Source: CAZUHB01 sp964620445
Lineage (GTDB): Bacteria; Planctomycetota; B15-G4; CAYZWU01
Reading direction: 5' to 3'
Length of the DNA stretch: 64,000 nucleotides
Assembly (NCBI GenBank): GCA_964620445.1
Contig: CAZUHB010000024.1
Location: forward strand, 1-64,000
In this document: positions 15,440-24,984 of the stretch, piece by piece
How positions within the stretch are numbered: the first letter of the stretch is position 1
How the letters are laid out: each line of letters opens with the position of its first letter
Notes under the pieces: generated by a model
What the model saw: the letters and a program-made list of their open reading frames with translations, nothing else
What the model was told of the DNA's origin: nothing
Database searches by the model: none
Made by a program: the position numbers and the translations under genes

Positions 15440-16018
15440 ATGGCATCACAGGGAGAGATCACCAAGATACTCCGCGATATGAAAAACGGCGACCAGGAGG
15501 CGGCCGCCTCTTTGCTCTCGCTGCTCTACAGCGAACTGAGGTCGATCGCCGGCCACTTCATGCGCTCCCAGAGGCCCGATCATACCCTCCAGGCAACGGC
15601 ACTCGTCAACGAGGCATATCTCCGCCTTCTGGGCGAGCAGGGCGCGTCGTGGGAGGATCGCATCCACTTTCTCCGGGTCGCGGCCAGGGCGATGCGCAGC
15701 GTGCTCATCGATCATGCCAGGTCGAGGGATGCTGCCAAGAGGGGAGACGGCTGGCGCCGTTCGCCTCTCGAGGAAGCGGCGGTCTTTACCGACCAACCCT
15801 CTTCGGACCTTCTGGCGCTCGACGAAGCCTTGACGCGGCTCAGCGACCTCGATGACAGGCTGGCCCAGGTGGTGGAGCTCCGCTTCTTCGGGGGGCTGAC
15901 CATTGAGGAAACAGCGCGCGTTCTGAAGATTTCGACTGCCACGGTGAAGCGCGAATGGCTCACTGCCAAGGCCTGGCTCAGGGAAGAGATTCGAAAGGGA
16001 GAGGGGCGTGGACGCTGA
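15440..16018 (+). CDS. ECF-type RNA polymerase sigma factor
   Basis: About 192 residues with sigma region 2 (ALVNEAYLRLLGEQG and VAARAMRSVLIDHARSRDAAKRG) and region 4 (VVELRFFGGLTIEETARVLKISTATVKREWLTAKAWLRE), matching the ECF branch common in Planctomycetes and Acidobacteria in which sigma genes neighbour Ser/Thr kinases. ATG 15440 gives the family-typical N-terminus; an upstream in-frame ATG at 15380 is less likely. Its end overlaps the kinase start by 11 bases, so the two are coupled. No anti-sigma factor is visible; the kinase may control it. Confidence 0.85.
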   Translation: MASQGEITKILRDMKNGDQEAAASLLSLLYSELRSIAGHFMRSQRPDHTLQATALVNEAYLRLLGEQGASWEDRIHFLRVAARAMRSVLIDHARSRDAAKRGDGWRRSPLEEAAVFTDQPSSDLLALDEALTRLSDLDDRLAQVVELRFFGGLTIEETARVLKISTATVKREWLTAKAWLREEIRKGEGRGR

Positions 16019-18605
16019 TCGGTTCAAGGGGATCAAAACGATTTTCCAGGAGGCCATGGAACTTCCCGTCGAGGAACGCAGTGGCTTTCTCGATGAGGCC
16101 TGCAAGAACGATCCCGAGATGAGGCGGGAGGTGGAAGCCCTTCTCGAATCGTTGGACGAGTCCTCAGAATTCATCGAGACGCCGGCTTTCGAGTCGATGG
16201 AAGCATTTTCGGCCGAGCCGCGGGTGACACTTCCCGGAGAGCAGATCGGTCCCTTCAGGATCGTGCGGCTCATCGGATCGGGCGGTATGGGATCGGTCTA
16301 CGAGGCCGTGCAGGATCATCCTGAACGCACGGTGGCGCTCAAGACCTTGCAGGCCGGTGTGGCGTCCGCGTCCGCCCTCAAGCGGTTCGAGCTCGAAAAG
16401 CGGATCCTGGCCGGCCTCCGCCACCCGGGGATCGCCCAGATCTTCGAGGCGGGCACTCATGGCGAGGGGCGCGCGGCAGTGCCCTACTTCGCCATGGAAT
16501 TCATTCCCCACGCCAAGAGCATCATCGACTACGCCGAGGCGGAATCGCTCGGCGCGCGGGCGCGGCTCGAGCTTTTCGTGAGCGTTTGCGACGCGGTCCA
16601 TCACGGCCATCAACGGGGCATCATCCACCGCGATCTCAAGCCGGCCAACATCCTGGTCGATGCGTCCTCGGGCGAGGGCAGGCCGAAGGTGATCGATTTC
16701 GGTGTGGCGCGCGCCACCGATTCGGACATCGCCCTCACGACCGTACGAACAGGACTGGGGCAGATCATCGGTACCCTCCAGTACATGAGTCCGGAGCAGT
16801 GCGTGGGCGATCCGGGCGAGGTCGATATCCGGTCGGATGTCTATTCTCTCGGGGTGGTTCTCTACGAGCTGCTCTGCGGCGCGCTGCCCTACGATCTCTC
16901 GAAACGGCCGATCACGGACGCCGTCCAGATCATCAGCCAGAGACCGGCCCGAAAGCTGTCGTCATTGAAACCCTACCTGCGGGGCGACATCGAGACGATC
17001 GTGCTGAAGGCGCTCGCCAAGGACCGCGAGCGGCGTTACCAATCGGCAGCCGACATGGCCAGGGACATCCGGCGATACCTGGAGAACAGGCCCATCGATG
17101 CGCGGCCTGCCGGAATGCTCTACCAGTTCGGGCTCTTCGCACGGCGGAACCGCGTCGTGGTGGGCGCCGCGGCGGCCATACTCGTTGCGCTCGTCGTCGC
17201 GGTGCTCGTGAGCGCACGCTATGCGATCCAGGCCCGGAACCAGGCCCGCGAGGCGGAGCGGCGCGCGGTCGAGTCGGAAAAGACGTGCGCCTTTCTCCAG
17301 CAGCTCCTTGCCGCGGCCGATCCGAAACAGGCGAAGGGGAGGGAGGTCACTGTGCGCGAGGTGCTCGACCAGGCAGCCGCGCGCATCGACGGGGAGCTGA
17401 ACGATCAGCCGGAGATCGAAGCCTCGGTGAGGACCACGATCGGCAAGACCTATTCCAGTCTCGGTTTTTTCGACGAGGCGAAGATCCACCTGGACGAGGC
17501 CCTCGATCTTTACGAAAAGGTCCGCGGGAAGGATGACAGGGATACGCTCAACGCGATGATCAACGTGGCGTACCTGCTCATGGTCGTGGAGAGATTCGAC
17601 GAGGCGGAGCAGGTTTACCTGGAAGCCCTCGCCAGGTGCCGCGATCAGCGGGATGAACACACCTGGGGCACGATGGCGTCCTTGCGCGGCCTCGGCCAGA
17701 TCTACCGGGCCCTCGGCCGGTACTCCGAATCGGAGGAACGATTGAAGGAGGCCCTCGAGGTCTGCCGCACCGAGGTGGGGAGGCACAATCCGAACAATTT
17801 TCATCTCATGAACGACCTGGCACGGCTCTATTCGTACCAGACGCGATACGGCGAGGCGGAGGCGATGGCCCGGAGCGCGCTCGAAGACGGGATCCGGTGG
17901 CTGGGCGACGATCATCCCACGACGGAAAGTTTCAGGCACACCCTGGGAATCATCTACAAGAAGACGGGTCGATTCGAGGAGGCGGAAGCCCTGCTCACGC
18001 AGTGCCTCGAGAGGAGGTTCCGGATCAAGGGCGAGGACCATCCCGACACCTTCGCCACCATGGGCCTGCTCGGTGCGGTTCTGATCGATCTGGAGCGGTA
18101 CGACGAGGCCGAGCGTTTCCTCCTCGACGCCCTCGAGGGCCACCGCCGGCTCGATGTGGAGAACTTTCTCAACGTCTACGTTCTCATGGTCGATCTGAGC
18201 AGCGTCTACCGCCGGACAGGCAGGTACGACGAGGCGCGGCCGCTGCTCGTCGAGGCTCTCGCCGGTTATCGCCGTCACGCCGGCGCAAACCATCCGCACA
18301 CGCTGAGGGTCATGATGCTGCTCGCCCAGCTTCATGTGAACGACTACAACAGCGAGGCGGCGGAACCGCTTTTCAGGGAGGCGCTCCAGGGGTGCTGTCT
18401 CCTCTTCGGAGAGGACTCGACCAAGGCTTTCGAGATGCGCGTCTCTCTCGCGCTCTGCGTTTTCAACCAGGGTCGATACGACGAGGCCGAGGAACTGGCG
18501 CGGGAGGCGGCGCAATCGGCCTGCGCCGGTCAGGAGGATGTCGCCTGGTTCAAGTCGGAGCTCGACGGGCTCTTCGAGAAGCTGAAGAAGCTGGACGAGG
18601 AGTGA
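16008..18605 (+). CDS. Transmembrane Ser/Thr protein kinase with TPR repeats
   Basis: 865 residues. The cytoplasmic kinase domain (about 80-350) has the glycine loop IGSGGMGSVYEA, the VALKTL lysine, the catalytic loop IIHRDLKPANIL, the DFG motif KVIDFGVAR and the activation segment GTLQYMSPEQ. A transmembrane helix (VVVGAAAAILVALVVAVLVS) lies near 385-405, followed by tetratricopeptide-like repeats with spacing around GRYDEAE motifs. The start GTG overlaps the sigma gene, so it was chosen for coupling and for the conserved N-terminus. The kinase probably relays an external or protein-binding signal to the paired ECF sigma factor. Confidence 0.9.
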   Translation: MDADRFKGIKTIFQEAMELPVEERSGFLDEACKNDPEMRREVEALLESLDESSEFIETPAFESMEAFSAEPRVTLPGEQIGPFRIVRLIGSGGMGSVYEAVQDHPERTVALKTLQAGVASASALKRFELEKRILAGLRHPGIAQIFEAGTHGEGRAAVPYFAMEFIPHAKSIIDYAEAESLGARARLELFVSVCDAVHHGHQRGIIHRDLKPANILVDASSGEGRPKVIDFGVARATDSDIALTTVRTGLGQIIGTLQYMSPEQCVGDPGEVDIRSDVYSLGVVLYELLCGALPYDLSKRPITDAVQIISQRPARKLSSLKPYLRGDIETIVLKALAKDRERRYQSAADMARDIRRYLENRPIDARPAGMLYQFGLFARRNRVVVGAAAAILVALVVAVLVSARYAIQARNQAREAERRAVESEKTCAFLQQLLAAADPKQAKGREVTVREVLDQAAARIDGELNDQPEIEASVRTTIGKTYSSLGFFDEAKIHLDEALDLYEKVRGKDDRDTLNAMINVAYLLMVVERFDEAEQVYLEALARCRDQRDEHTWGTMASLRGLGQIYRALGRYSESEERLKEALEVCRTEVGRHNPNNFHLMNDLARLYSYQTRYGEAEAMARSALEDGIRWLGDDHPTTESFRHTLGIIYKKTGRFEEAEALLTQCLERRFRIKGEDHPDTFATMGLLGAVLIDLERYDEAERFLLDALEGHRRLDVENFLNVYVLMVDLSSVYRRTGRYDEARPLLVEALAGYRRHAGANHPHTLRVMMLLAQLHVNDYNSEAAEPLFREALQGCCLLFGEDSTKAFEMRVSLALCVFNQGRYDEAEELAREAAQSACAGQEDVAWFKSELDGLFEKLKKLDEE

Positions 18606-18743
18606 GCCGACGGGCGGGAGGCCGGGCCGGATCCTGCCATCTGCGCCCCGGCCACAAATTCAGGATCCCCTTGACCCGATCCTGTTTCTCGCAGAGGATG
18701 GTGTTCCCTATCGAAACGATGATTCCCCGAATCGGGAGCCGCC

Positions 18744-20585
18744 ATGCTTTTTGCGCTGATCTTCTGTCTGAGCCTGCTTTCTCCGGCCGAGGACTTGATC
18801 GTCACGGCGTCGTCGAGCGCCGGCCCGCGCTATGCGCCGAAGCTCGCATTCGACAAGAATCAAAAAACACGGTGGAGCGCTTCCTTCGAGGAGAGAACGG
18901 GCTGGATCGAGGTCACCTTTCCGCGGCCGAAGAAATGCGACTCCGTCACGATCGTGGGCGAGGGGCCCGAGCTCAAGGGGATGCCCGGAAAGGTGCGCGT
19001 CCTCTACCTGAAAAAGGGAAAGTGGTATCCGGCCCATTCCGGTTCCAACGCTGATGGACCCGAGGTGACGCTCTCCTTCGACGCTGCCACGTCGCGGTCG
19101 TGGCGGCTTCAGATCGAATCGGTCGTGAATGCACGGTGGTCGCCGACCGTGGCCGAGCTCCGTTTTTTTCTCCTCGCCGATTCGGCCGATGGCGCGGAGC
19201 GCACCGAAGGCGCGGAGCGCACCGAAGGCGCGGAAGCGGACCTCGGCTCTGCACGACCGGCAGCGACCGCCTCGGGAACGTCGTCGGATAGATACGGTGC
19301 GGCAATGGCCGTCGACGGAGATCTGAGCACGCGGTGGTGGGCGCCGCGGGGCGAGACGTCGGGATGGATCGAGCTCGAGTACTCGGAACCGCAAGAATTC
19401 AATTTTCTGGCCTATGATGTGGACATGGAGTCGGGTTACGGCGTACCGCGCGATTTCCGGCTCGAAGCGCGCGTCGGAAAGCGGTGGAAGACGGTGCTCG
19501 ACGTGAAGGGGGCTCCTCTCAACTACGGTCGAAAATCGTTTCGCAAGACGAAGAGTCGCACCTGGCGCCTCGTCGTGGATGCGGTGATCAATCCTCGCTA
19601 CTCGGCCGCCCTCTCCGAGATCCGCCTCACCATGGAGGACGATCCGCAGAAGGCGGCCGGATCGAAGCCTCCGCCGGCAGCGACGCCCTCTGCGGGAAGG
19701 ATCAAGAACGCCGTTTCCAGGGGGCGGCAGTTTCTCGAGGAGCAGCAGAACTCCGACGGAACGTGGGAAACGCCCTTCACCGACGAAAATCCCATGGGTG
19801 TGGCGGCTCTCGGGGCCCTGGCACTCTTGAAGAGCGGCGTGGAACCGACCGATCCTGCCGTGCAGAAGGCTCTCGAGAGAGTCGAGGCGAGCGAGATGAA
19901 GAGGATCTACGGCACCGCCCTCGGCATCATGGCGGCCTGCGAAGCGGGAGGGGATTCATACCGCTCCTTCGTCGAGGAGGGCGCGCGTTTTCTGCTCGAA
20001 CACCAGGACGGTTCCGGGCTCTGGGGCTATCCTGACGGCAGGCCCGATCATTCCAATGCCCAGTACGCGCTGCTCGGTCTGCACGCTGCCGCGGGGGCGG
20101 GAGTGGAGATCCCGGGGGAAGCCTGGCGCAAGGCGGGGCGCTTCTTCCTGCGGTCGCAGCTCGACGACGGCGGCTGGAACTATGTTCCCTCGGGCAAGCG
20201 CGCCGGCGAACCGGCGACCGGGTCGATGACCGCTGCCGGCGTGGCGGCGCTCCTTCTGGCCCGCCATCACACGGCCAAGCTCGACGCGCAGAAAGCGCAA
20301 GCCGCGATCGACCGCGGTTTCGAGTGGCTGGGAGCCCACTTCACCGTACAGCTCAATCCGGGTTCGCCTGCGGGGCTCGGCCACTACTATTTTCTCTACG
20401 GGCTCGAACGGGTGGGCCAGTTCGCCAAACGCACCAGGATCGGCGACCGTGTCTGGTACGGCGAGGGCGCCGCACACCTCTGCCGCTACCAGCGATCGGA
20501 CGGCGGCTGGCAGGGAAGCATGGTCGACACCTGCTTCGCGCTCCTCTTCCTGACCCAGGCGAGCCAGCCGCTTTCGGGGGGGTGA
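18744..20585 (+). CDS. Exported protein: two discoidin domains plus a squalene-cyclase-like toroid
   Basis: 613 residues: a signal peptide (LFALIFCLSLLSPAE), two F5/8-type C (discoidin) domains at about 20-145 and 165-295, and a C-terminal alpha/alpha toroid of the terpene-cyclase/prenyltransferase type (about 315-610). Toroid repeats are seen as EEQQNSDGTWETPF, LDDGGWNYVPSG and YQRSDGGWQGSMVDT. The catalytic DxDD-type aspartate motif of squalene-hopene cyclases is not visible, so a structural or binding role is more likely than cyclisation. An 18-bp repeat encodes GAERTE hexapeptides between the two discoidin domains. No good promoter is seen in the 138 bases upstream. Its stop lies 5 bases before the palindromic element. 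Confidence 0.8.
   Translation: MLFALIFCLSLLSPAEDLIVTASSSAGPRYAPKLAFDKNQKTRWSASFEERTGWIEVTFPRPKKCDSVTIVGEGPELKGMPGKVRVLYLKKGKWYPAHSGSNADGPEVTLSFDAATSRSWRLQIESVVNARWSPTVAELRFFLLADSADGAERTEGAERTEGAEADLGSARPAATASGTSSDRYGAAMAVDGDLSTRWWAPRGETSGWIELEYSEPQEFNFLAYDVDMESGYGVPRDFRLEARVGKRWKTVLDVKGAPLNYGRKSFRKTKSRTWRLVVDAVINPRYSAALSEIRLTMEDDPQKAAGSKPPPAATPSAGRIKNAVSRGRQFLEEQQNSDGTWETPFTDENPMGVAALGALALLKSGVEPTDPAVQKALERVEASEMKRIYGTALGIMAACEAGGDSYRSFVEEGARFLLEHQDGSGLWGYPDGRPDHSNAQYALLGLHAAAGAGVEIPGEAWRKAGRFFLRSQLDDGGWNYVPSGKRAGEPATGSMTAAGVAALLLARHHTAKLDAQKAQAAIDRGFEWLGAHFTVQLNPGSPAGLGHYYFLYGLERVGQFAKRTRIGDRVWYGEGAAHLCRYQRSDGGWQGSMVDTCFALLFLTQASQPLSGG
19191..19236 (+). repeat. 18-bp in-frame tandem repeat, 2.5 copies
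   Basis: Two exact 18-base units at 19191-19208 and 19209-19226, with a partial third, encode GAERTE hexapeptides in the linker between the two discoidin domains. Confidence 0.9.
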
Positions 20586-20590
20586 GAGTC

Positions 20591-21330
20591 GACTGTCGTT
20601 CACCGAAAGATGCCGGGTGAGTTCACCCTTTCGGCGGGGTTCTGAGATATTTTTTTGGCTTTGCATTCTCTGCTCGGCAAGCCCGCCCAGGGGAAGACGA
20701 CGACGTTGAACCCAAGGCGTCACGCGAAGGGATTCCCAACAGAGTTCGGGTCTTCCCCTGACCGGTCTTTCGGTCGCTCCGATGACCATAAGCCAAAAAA
20801 ACACCTCAGAACCCCGCCGGCCAGGGACCTCAGGTCTGCCTGCGCAGATGACGAGCCGGCCACCGCAGACCAACTCGACCTGTTGCTTCTTCTTACGATC
20901 CACTGCGCTTGGTTATCCTGGAACAACAGAGCTCTATGCCCTGACCATGCGCATTCGATTCATAGGTGGTGGACAACAATCCGGGAGTGCGTTTTTCAAT
21001 GCACTGCGGTGTCGAGCCGGTCATGGCGCGCACCAGCGGCTGGCGGAATTCAGGTGTGGCCGGCTCGTCATCAGCGCAGGCAGATCTGAGGTCCCTGGCC
21101 GGCGCGGTTCTGATGAGTTTTTTGGTGTTATGGTCTGCGTAGCGACCGTGAGACAGCCCAGGGAAAGATTCGAGGTCCAGCGGAATCACGATCGCATTTA
21201 GGCCAAATGCACATCGTTGTCATCTTTCCCTGGGTTGGCTCACCGAGCGAAGTCAGCAAACACAAAAAAAATTCATCAGGTTCGCGCCGAAAGGGTGAAC
21301 TCACCCGGCATCTTGCAGTGAACGGCAGTC
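20591..21330. repeat. 740-bp non-coding nested palindromic element
   Basis: Terminal inverted repeats of about 46 bases (20591-20636 and 21285-21330) differ at 3 or 4 positions. Inside each end is a long imperfect hairpin: 20632-20818, including an 11-bp perfect inner stem at 20688-20698/20750-20760, and 21101-21289, including a 13-bp perfect stem at 21157-21169/21222-21234. The two hairpins also resemble each other in inverted orientation. A second inverted pair of 48 bases (20816-20863 and 21056-21103) matches at 46 positions and flanks a 192-base centre. No convincing gene lies within. The element fills the space between two convergent genes almost exactly. No target duplication was found. 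Confidence 0.85.
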
Positions 21331-21346
21331 CCACAAGTACCGTGGA

Positions 21347-21970
21347 TCAGCCCTCTTGTTCTTCGGAGGGCGGCAGGGGACCCGATTTCGCGGGCAGGGC
21401 AGCCTCGTCGATCAGGTCGCGGATGCGGCGTGCGTTCGTGAAGATCTCTTCGAGGAATTCGCGGTCAGGGGAGTCCTGGGGAGACTTCTCGAGCATGTAC
21501 TGCGAGAATCCGGAGATGATCGAAAGGGGATTGGAGAGCTTGTGCAGGAACTTTCTGAACGCTTTCGAGCTTTTCCACTCGGTCCCATCGACCGCGGCTC
21601 CATTGACGCCGTTCTCGAGAGGACAGGTCACCTTCTGTGCGATCGCGTTATAGATCGGGTCGCTCGTCTCATCCGCACCGTCGTGGACGACCTGGATGGA
21701 GAGCAGAAAGGTTTCCGCCTTGTCCTTGTCCCCGCTGAGCTGGATGAAATTCGTAAAGGTCTCGGGGCGTTCGTCCGACTCGAACATCTGCTCCTGCCAG
21801 GTGCGGACGATGATGCGGCGGATCAAGCCGACGAGCTGGTCGTCGATCGGTGTCGGCGCCGGCAGGCTGCTCCAGAGGATGTTCAGATCGGCACCGATCG
21901 AGAAGTGACGGATCTGGTCGAAACTGAGAAATTTCGATATGTCCTGAACATGATCAGGCTGTTGGGCCAT
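21347..21970 (-). CDS. HisKA-like dimerisation/phosphoacceptor protein without an ATPase domain
   Basis: 207 residues. The C-terminal part, from FRKFLHKLSNPLSIISGFSQ to EEIFTNARRIRDLIDE, matches the two-helix HisKA dimerisation domain, with the phosphoacceptor histidine in LHKLSNP. No N, G1 or G2 box follows, because the protein ends about 25 residues later. The first 130 residues match no family I recognise. The ATG has AGGAG upstream. It lies 29 bases after nuoN on the same strand, so it is probably the last gene of the complex I operon. It may act as a phosphotransfer intermediate. Confidence 0.65.
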   Translation of the reverse strand: MAQQPDHVQDISKFLSFDQIRHFSIGADLNILWSSLPAPTPIDDQLVGLIRRIIVRTWQEQMFESDERPETFTNFIQLSGDKDKAETFLLSIQVVHDGADETSDPIYNAIAQKVTCPLENGVNGAAVDGTEWKSSKAFRKFLHKLSNPLSIISGFSQYMLEKSPQDSPDREFLEEIFTNARRIRDLIDEAALPAKSGPLPPSEEQEG

Positions 21971-21999
21971 TCCCTTTTATCTCCTGAGACCAGGCTGAC

Positions 22000-23442
22000 T
22001 CAGACGAGTTGTTCGAGAATATTCAAAACGAATTGAGGGAAAATTCCCAGAAAAAAGACTGCTGCCACGGAGACGAGGGACACGGCCGCCAGCCAGGGGC
22101 ACTGCTCCATGGTGGGCGCATCCTCCTCGGTCGGCCTCAGATACATGTATGCCACGACGCGTACGTAGTAGTAGAGTGAAACGACGCTCAGCAGAACGCC
22201 CGCCACCGCAAGCCAGAGCAGATCGGCATCCACAGCCGCCTTGAAGAGGAAGAACTTGCCGAAGAATCCCGCCGTGGGGGGGATGCCGGTGAGGGTGAAC
22301 ATGAAAACAGCCATGGACAGGGCGAGGATCGGATTGCGCAGGGCGAGCCCCTTGAAATCGTCGATCTCGTTGTACTCCTTCTTCTTGCCGATGAGAAAGA
22401 TCACCACGGCAAAAGCGCCCAGGTTTGTGAAGGTGTAAGCCAGGAGATAGAAGACCACCGCCTCGGCCGCCTGCAGTCCGGGCTTGACGGTGAGAGCCGC
22501 CACGCCGACCATGATGTACCCTGCGTGGGCGATCGATGAGAAGGCCAGCATGCGCTTGATGTTCGTCTGCGGCAACGCGCCGAGGTTGCCCACGACCATT
22601 GTGACGAACGCGATGAGCGCCAGGCACTGGGTGATCGTCCCGTCGTCAAACAGGCCCGAAAGCCCCGCGAAAACGCGGACGAGAGCCGCGAATCCCGCCG
22701 CCTTGACCGCCGTGGCCATGAAGGCCGTGATCGGCGTGGGCGAACCCTCGTACACATCGGGCGCCCACATGTGAAAGGGCACGGCGGCGACCTTGAAACC
22801 GAGCGCCACGATGAAGAGGCCGAGTCCCGCCTTGACCAGGAAGGGATCGGCGCCGCCCTTGGCTGCCGCCACGATCTCGGAGATTCCCGTGCTTCCGGCG
22901 GCGCCGTAGAGGAGGGCGATCCCGTAGACCAGGATGCACGACGAGAAGGCGCCGAGAAGAAAGTACTTCATCCCAGCCTCGACCGACTGCTTGCGATGTC
23001 TCAGGAAGGCCGCGAGCACGTAGAGCGGAATGGAGAGGAGTTCGATCCCGATGAAGAGGATGAAAAGATCGTCGGCCTGGGCCATGACCATCATGCCCAT
23101 GACCGCGGTGAGCAGGAGCAGATAGTACTCGGCGAGCACCGTCCCCGTCCGTTTCATGTAGGTCCACGAAAGCATCACGGCGAAGAGACCGGCCACGAGG
23201 AAGACAGCATTGAATCCCGTACCCAGACGGTCGAGCCTGAGGAGGCCGTCGCAGATCGGAGCGGCCTCGGCATTCCACAAACCGATGTTCCTGACCAGGG
23301 CGTAGGCCAGACCGAGGAGGGAGAGGATAAAGGCGAAGCTCTTCCCGCGCCCGACCCGGAAGAAGTCGACGAGCAGAACCAGGAGCGCCGCGATCGCCAC
23401 GGCGAATAGAGGTTCCATCAAACGGAGATCGTCAGCTGTCAT
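22000..23442 (-). CDS. nuoN: NADH-quinone oxidoreductase subunit N
   Basis: 480-residue antiporter-like membrane subunit of respiratory complex I with about 14 transmembrane helices. Typical segments are YYLLLLTAVMGMMVMAQADD, ELLSIPLYVL, PFHMWAPDVYEGSPTPITAF and AFSSIAHAGYIMVG. The glutamate in ELLS and the lysine in VAAVPF-HMWAPD-type helices used in proton translocation appear conserved. It lies 15 bases after nuoM, at the distal end of the 14-gene nuo operon. Confidence 0.95.
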   Translation of the reverse strand: MTADDLRLMEPLFAVAIAALLVLLVDFFRVGRGKSFAFILSLLGLAYALVRNIGLWNAEAAPICDGLLRLDRLGTGFNAVFLVAGLFAVMLSWTYMKRTGTVLAEYYLLLLTAVMGMMVMAQADDLFILFIGIELLSIPLYVLAAFLRHRKQSVEAGMKYFLLGAFSSCILVYGIALLYGAAGSTGISEIVAAAKGGADPFLVKAGLGLFIVALGFKVAAVPFHMWAPDVYEGSPTPITAFMATAVKAAGFAALVRVFAGLSGLFDDGTITQCLALIAFVTMVVGNLGALPQTNIKRMLAFSSIAHAGYIMVGVAALTVKPGLQAAEAVVFYLLAYTFTNLGAFAVVIFLIGKKKEYNEIDDFKGLALRNPILALSMAVFMFTLTGIPPTAGFFGKFFLFKAAVDADLLWLAVAGVLLSVVSLYYYVRVVAYMYLRPTEEDAPTMEQCPWLAAVSLVSVAAVFFLGIFPQFVLNILEQLV

Positions 23443-23457
23443 GTCCGACTTTCCTTG

Positions 23458-24984
23458 TCATTCCTGGGATAACTGCTGGGATATATGAATCCTGTCCCGG
23501 TATTCGAGGACGTTCTTCTTGATCGAGTTTTCGCTCTTGTCCAGGAAGGGGCCGGGGAAAAATCCGATTACGAAAATGAGCACCACGATCGGCAGGAGGC
23601 AGCATAGCTCCCGCTTGTTCAGGTCCTCGAGGTCATTGTTTTCCGGGTTCTCGGCCGGGCCCATGAGGGAGCGCCGCACCATGGAGAGCATGTAGATCGC
23701 TCCGAGCAGGATGCCGAGGGCCGCCGGGATGGCGAACGGCCACGATGCCTCGAAGGTGCCCTGCACGATCAGGATCTCGCCCACGAAACCGTTCAGGCCG
23801 GGTAACCCGATCGAGGAGAGCGTGACGATGATCAGCATCGTGGAAAAAACGGGGATGATCTTTCCCAGGCCGCCGAAATCGCGGATCATCCTCACGTGGC
23901 GGCGGTCGTAGATCATCCCGACGAGGAGGAAGAGCGCGCCCGTGGACAGACCGTGATTGACGCTCTGCAGAAGGCCTCCCTGCAGTCCGCGCAGGTTCCA
24001 CGCGAAGATGCCGAGAACGATGAAACCCATGTGGGATATCGACGAGTAGGCCACGAGTTTCTTGAGGTCCTCCTGGGCCCAGGCGAGGAAGGCGCCGTAG
24101 ATGATTCCGATTCCGGCGAGGGTCATGAGTAGAGGGGTAAACTCGTTGACCGCCCAGGGAAAGAGAGGCAAGCAGAATCGGATCAGCCCGTACGTTCCCA
24201 GTTTCAGGAGCACGCCCGCCAGCACGACCGAGCCGGCCGTGGGCGCCTCGACGTGGGCATCGGGGAGCCATGTGTGAAAGGGAAAGATCGGGATCTTGAT
24301 GGCGAAGGCGAGCGCGAACGCCCCGAAGAGCCACATCTGGGCGCTCTCCGGAATGGACGCGTTCTGCAGGATGCCGAAGAGGCTCGCCGTGGGCGCGCCG
24401 CACTGGTCGCGTGTGAGCAAGATCAGATAGATGATCGCCACGAGCATGAGCAGGGAGCCGATCAAGGTGTAGATAAAGAACTTGATCGCCGCGTAGAATC
24501 GCCGCGGCCCGCCCCAGATTCCCACGATGAAATAGAGCGGGATCAGGGTCAGCTCCCAGAAGATGTAGAAAAGGAAGAGATCCGAGGCCACGAACACGCC
24601 GATCATGCCCGTTTCCATCACGAGGTAGAGAATGTTGAATTCCTTGACCCTCTCCTTGATGTGGCCGTAGGAGGAGAGGAGCACGATCGGCGACATGAAC
24701 GTGGTCAGAAGGAGGAGCAGCAGGCTGATCCCGTCGATGCCGAGGCGGTAGGCGATGCCGAAGGCCGGAATCCACGTGTGCGACTCCTCGAACTGCATGT
24801 CGCCCGCCACGCCGTTGTACTGGAAGAACAGAGGCAGGGAGACGAGGAAGGTGGCGAGGCCGATTGCCATGGACAGGCCGCGGATGGCCCCCTCCTTCTT
24901 ACCCGGAACGAGGGCCACGAGCACCGCCCCGATAAAGGGGAGGAAGGTGACGATGCTCAGAACCGGTATGCCGGACAAATCCAT
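23458..24984 (-). CDS. nuoM: NADH-quinone oxidoreductase subunit M
   Basis: 508 residues, one of the three antiporter-like proton-pumping subunits of complex I. Diagnostic segments are FYIFWELTLIPLYFIVGIWGG (with the essential glutamate), KIPIFPFHTWLPDAHVEAPTAGSVVLAGVLLKLGTYG and YSSISHMGFIVLGI. Length is normal. It is 53 bases downstream of nuoL and 15 bases upstream of nuoN on the minus strand. Confidence 0.96.
   Translation of the reverse strand: MDLSGIPVLSIVTFLPFIGAVLVALVPGKKEGAIRGLSMAIGLATFLVSLPLFFQYNGVAGDMQFEESHTWIPAFGIAYRLGIDGISLLLLLLTTFMSPIVLLSSYGHIKERVKEFNILYLVMETGMIGVFVASDLFLFYIFWELTLIPLYFIVGIWGGPRRFYAAIKFFIYTLIGSLLMLVAIIYLILLTRDQCGAPTASLFGILQNASIPESAQMWLFGAFALAFAIKIPIFPFHTWLPDAHVEAPTAGSVVLAGVLLKLGTYGLIRFCLPLFPWAVNEFTPLLMTLAGIGIIYGAFLAWAQEDLKKLVAYSSISHMGFIVLGIFAWNLRGLQGGLLQSVNHGLSTGALFLLVGMIYDRRHVRMIRDFGGLGKIIPVFSTMLIIVTLSSIGLPGLNGFVGEILIVQGTFEASWPFAIPAALGILLGAIYMLSMVRRSLMGPAENPENNDLEDLNKRELCCLLPIVVLIFVIGFFPGPFLDKSENSIKKNVLEYRDRIHISQQLSQE

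Noticed and set aside
19956..20903. 315-codon minus-strand frame running from the discoidin gene into the palindromic element
   Set aside because: Half of it is antisense to a real gene and half reads the inverted repeats. The similar peptides seen in the two arms follow from the DNA symmetry, not from a protein family.
20782..21201. 139-codon plus-strand frame inside the palindromic element
   Set aside because: It is a translation of the repeat arms with no Shine-Dalgarno and no known domain; the matching frame on the other arm explains its apparent conservation.
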